Of a DNA stretch of 64,000 nt, positions 63,201-64,000 are shown in pieces. Origin of the DNA: Lingula anatina (taxonomy: Eukaryota; Brachiopoda; Lingulata; Lingulida; Lingulidae); assembly GCF_001039355.2 (NCBI RefSeq), contig NW_019776175.1:5778-69777 (forward strand), written 5' to 3'. The number at the start of each line of letters is the position of its first letter. The first letter of the stretch is position 1. The notes under the pieces are model-generated. The model worked only from the letters and a program-made list of their open reading frames with translations. It was not told the origin of the DNA and searched no databases. Both the position numbers and the translations under genes were made by a program.

Positions 63201-63693
63201 ATAAAATAAAATAAATAAATAAATAAATAAATAGATAGATAAAATGATTAAAAAAACAAACATACAGGCAAAAATTTTAATAACCTTATTTTTTTCTGTG
63301 TATTAGGATGCTGGACATTTTGACTGAATGCATATGCCAAAATCGCTCCTTTCTACTGTCTCTAATGTAAATGGGGATACGCTTGGCTCTTAAGTAAACG
63401 ATGTAGAGAATGCTTTAATAAAATCGTACAAAAATGAAAATATGTTGGATACCATTTTTAATTCAAAATGTATCTTTTCAGGGCGGCATTTGCGTTTTGG
63501 GCCTTAGCTAACTGCCTTCTCTGCATGGTAGTCTTCTACGGCGCTTGCCTCGTTGTGATCACCGGGATGACCTTGACCTCAGCCTCGTTTCTGTATCATA
63601 TGTTGCAGCCTGGTCACCGACTTACAATTCCCATGGAAGATGGATTTATTGTGTTATCATACGGCTGGTGCTTTTGGCTCACGATGGCTGCAG
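57115..63693 (+). CDS. Duoxa: Dual oxidase maturation factor (Duoxa), first six coding exons
   Basis: Exons 57115-57276, 57585-57642, 58428-58562, 59025-59090, 61176-61329 and 63482-63693 join in frame through GT-AG introns into 262 codons plus one base. The product is a multi-pass membrane protein of the DuoxA family. Predicted segments: TM1 (about residues 30-50), TM2 (about 60-78), a large extracellular loop (about 79-180), TM3 and TM4 (about 183-240) and the start of TM5 (from about 254). Family signatures are IRGRE after TM1, FGQDWQ after TM2, EDIHADINVNIGLNSVNVSL, YYNERFSW, VAEYIS and LRWHRAYRQSGYFTYIMLW. N-glycosylation sequons are NVS (114) and NSS (124). DUOXA proteins pair with DUOX for exit from the endoplasmic reticulum and H2O2 release at the cell surface. 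Human DUOXA proteins are roughly 320-340 residues, so the last TM and cytoplasmic tail should lie right of the window. It is transcribed away from Duox. Identity is secure. Confidence 0.95.
57585..57642 (+). CDS. Duoxa: Duoxa coding exon 2 (TM2)
   Basis: 58 bases with acceptor TTGCAG and donor GTAGGT encode KWSTFLRVLYSLFIFITIL, a hydrophobic segment that continues into VTVFG across the junction. Confidence 0.9.
57743..57795. repeat. (GT)n microsatellite, interrupted
   Basis: Two GT blocks separated by TTTCACT, followed by GC-rich alternating purine-pyrimidine sequence, in Duoxa intron 2. Confidence 0.9.
58322..58382. repeat. AT-rich tetranucleotide repeat (AAAT/GATA)
   Basis: AAATAAATAGATAGATAAAT-type sequence about 50 bases upstream of the Duoxa exon 3 acceptor. 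Confidence 0.85.
58428..58562 (+). CDS. Duoxa: Duoxa coding exon 3 (extracellular loop)
   Basis: 135 bases (acceptor TTTTCAG, donor GTGAGT) encode FGQDWQFSSLRSKCPYKI and DIHADINVNIGLNSVNVSL, the most conserved stretch of the DUOXA loop, with an NVS sequon. Confidence 0.94.
59025..59090 (+). CDS. Duoxa: Duoxa coding exon 4 (extracellular loop)
   Basis: 66 bases (acceptor TTTTCAG, donor GTAAGT) encode TLNLNSSTRHIYYNERFSWI and Gly. The YNE.F.W motif is typical of the family. Confidence 0.92.
59091..61175 (+). other. Duoxa intron 4
   Basis: 2.1-kb intron with no internal exon or repeat family recognised beyond a short GAAT tandem near 59513-59532. Confidence 0.8.
61176..61329 (+). CDS. Duoxa: Duoxa coding exon 5 (loop to TM3)
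   Basis: 154 bases (acceptor ATTTCAG, donor GTAAGT) encode EKEYEDALTLGAPSPILLVA, EYISVDKGGLRWHRAYRQSG and YFTYIML. The order matches DUOXA proteins: acidic helix, P.P.L..AE, L.....YR.AG, then entry to TM3. An overlapping ORF in another frame at 61279 is spurious. Confidence 0.95.
61330..63481 (+). other. Duoxa intron 5
   Basis: 2.15-kb intron, AT-rich, with a compound microsatellite at 63179-63240. Small ORFs at 62801-63131 lack splice and family support. Confidence 0.8.
63179..63240. repeat. Compound microsatellite C(n)A(n)(TAAA)n(TAGA)n
   Basis: A C-run, an A-run, then AAAT and GATA units in Duoxa intron 5. Confidence 0.9.
63482..63693 (+). CDS. Duoxa: Duoxa coding exon 6 (TM3-TM5)
   Basis: 212 bases (acceptor TCTTTTCAG) encode the end of TM3 (AAFAFWALANCLLCMVVF), TM4 (GACLVVITGMTLTSASFLYH), a short loop and the start of TM5 (SYGWCFWLTMAAG). 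The donor GTGCGA is non-ideal. Reading through it adds a plausible but unfamiliar 40-residue tail ending at 63812, so I prefer splicing after 63693, because the family continues TM5 at this point. Confidence 0.85.
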
Positions 63694-64000
63694 GTGCGAA
63701 TGTCTATACCTGGATTTTGAAAATCACCTTCCAATTTGGAAAAAGATTCTTCTTTTGCCGCTTTATATTTCATTCTTGCAATAATTTCATTCTAGAAAAC
63801 TATGGATTGTAAAAAGGAACTTGCGGATTATATTTTGTCGTAAAAATATTTGAATATTTACCATGAAAACAAGTTTGTTATATTGACTCTCTTTTTTTTT
63901 TTTGCTTTTGACTTTATTCTGATTATGATAATATTGTTATTATGATTGTTATGATTTTATTTATCCATTACTTCGTCTTTTTTCATTTTCCAACTGCATC
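63694..64000 (+). other. Duoxa intron 6 (partial)
   Basis: AT- and T-rich sequence after the proposed exon 6 donor. No continuation of the DUOXA protein is seen before the window ends. Confidence 0.65.

Noticed and set aside
1-64000. CRISPR arrays, operons, tRNA or rRNA genes
   Set aside because: The DNA is eukaryotic with spliced genes; the tandem repeats are microsatellites, and no tRNA cloverleaf or rRNA segment was recognised.

Overview
This is invertebrate nuclear DNA: AT-rich, low coding density, long introns with GT-AG boundaries, and many microsatellites and short inverted-repeat elements. Two genes can be read with confidence, both partial and running off opposite ends of the window. 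On the minus strand at the left is the 5' part of a dual oxidase gene (Duox): seven coding exons between 7337 and 1727 that encode a signal peptide and the start of the extracellular peroxidase-homology domain. On the plus strand at the right is a dual oxidase maturation factor gene (Duoxa): six coding exons between 57115 and 63693. The genes are divergent (5' ends facing), as DUOX and DUOXA genes are in vertebrates. The products are partners: DUOXA brings DUOX out of the endoplasmic reticulum and sits with it at the plasma membrane as an H2O2-producing complex. The species cannot be named from the sequence. Gene content and repeat style suit a marine invertebrate, perhaps a non-vertebrate deuterostome, but this is a weak inference.

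Layout. 1-7337: Duox exons 7 to 1, with introns carrying (AC)n tracts and a repeat fragment. 7338-9410: upstream of Duox, with three CACGTG motifs around 7868-7943. 9411-9833: one fold-back element inserted into another. 9636-13026: an apparently exact 1695-bp direct duplication whose copies are separated by a single N at 11331. 13106-13362, 23786-24059 and 29782-30042: further fold-back elements of the same type. 30557-31192: two copies of a second inverted-repeat family. 33634-53880: two copies of a ~10.1-kb unit, about 2% different in the stretches compared and much less in the middle, separated by a single N at 43771. 53881-57112: unique sequence with microsatellites. 57113-63693: Duoxa.

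The ~50 kb between the two start codons is probably overstated. Removing the 1695-bp duplicate, which looks like an uncollapsed contig overlap, and one copy of the 10-kb unit, which may be an uncollapsed allele, leaves about 38 kb. No further protein-coding gene is supported in that interval; its many 60-140 codon ORFs look like chance. It does contain one good candidate non-coding exon (36522-36573, repeated at 46635-46686), which could belong to the Duoxa 5' UTR because the first Duoxa coding exon begins at a splice acceptor.
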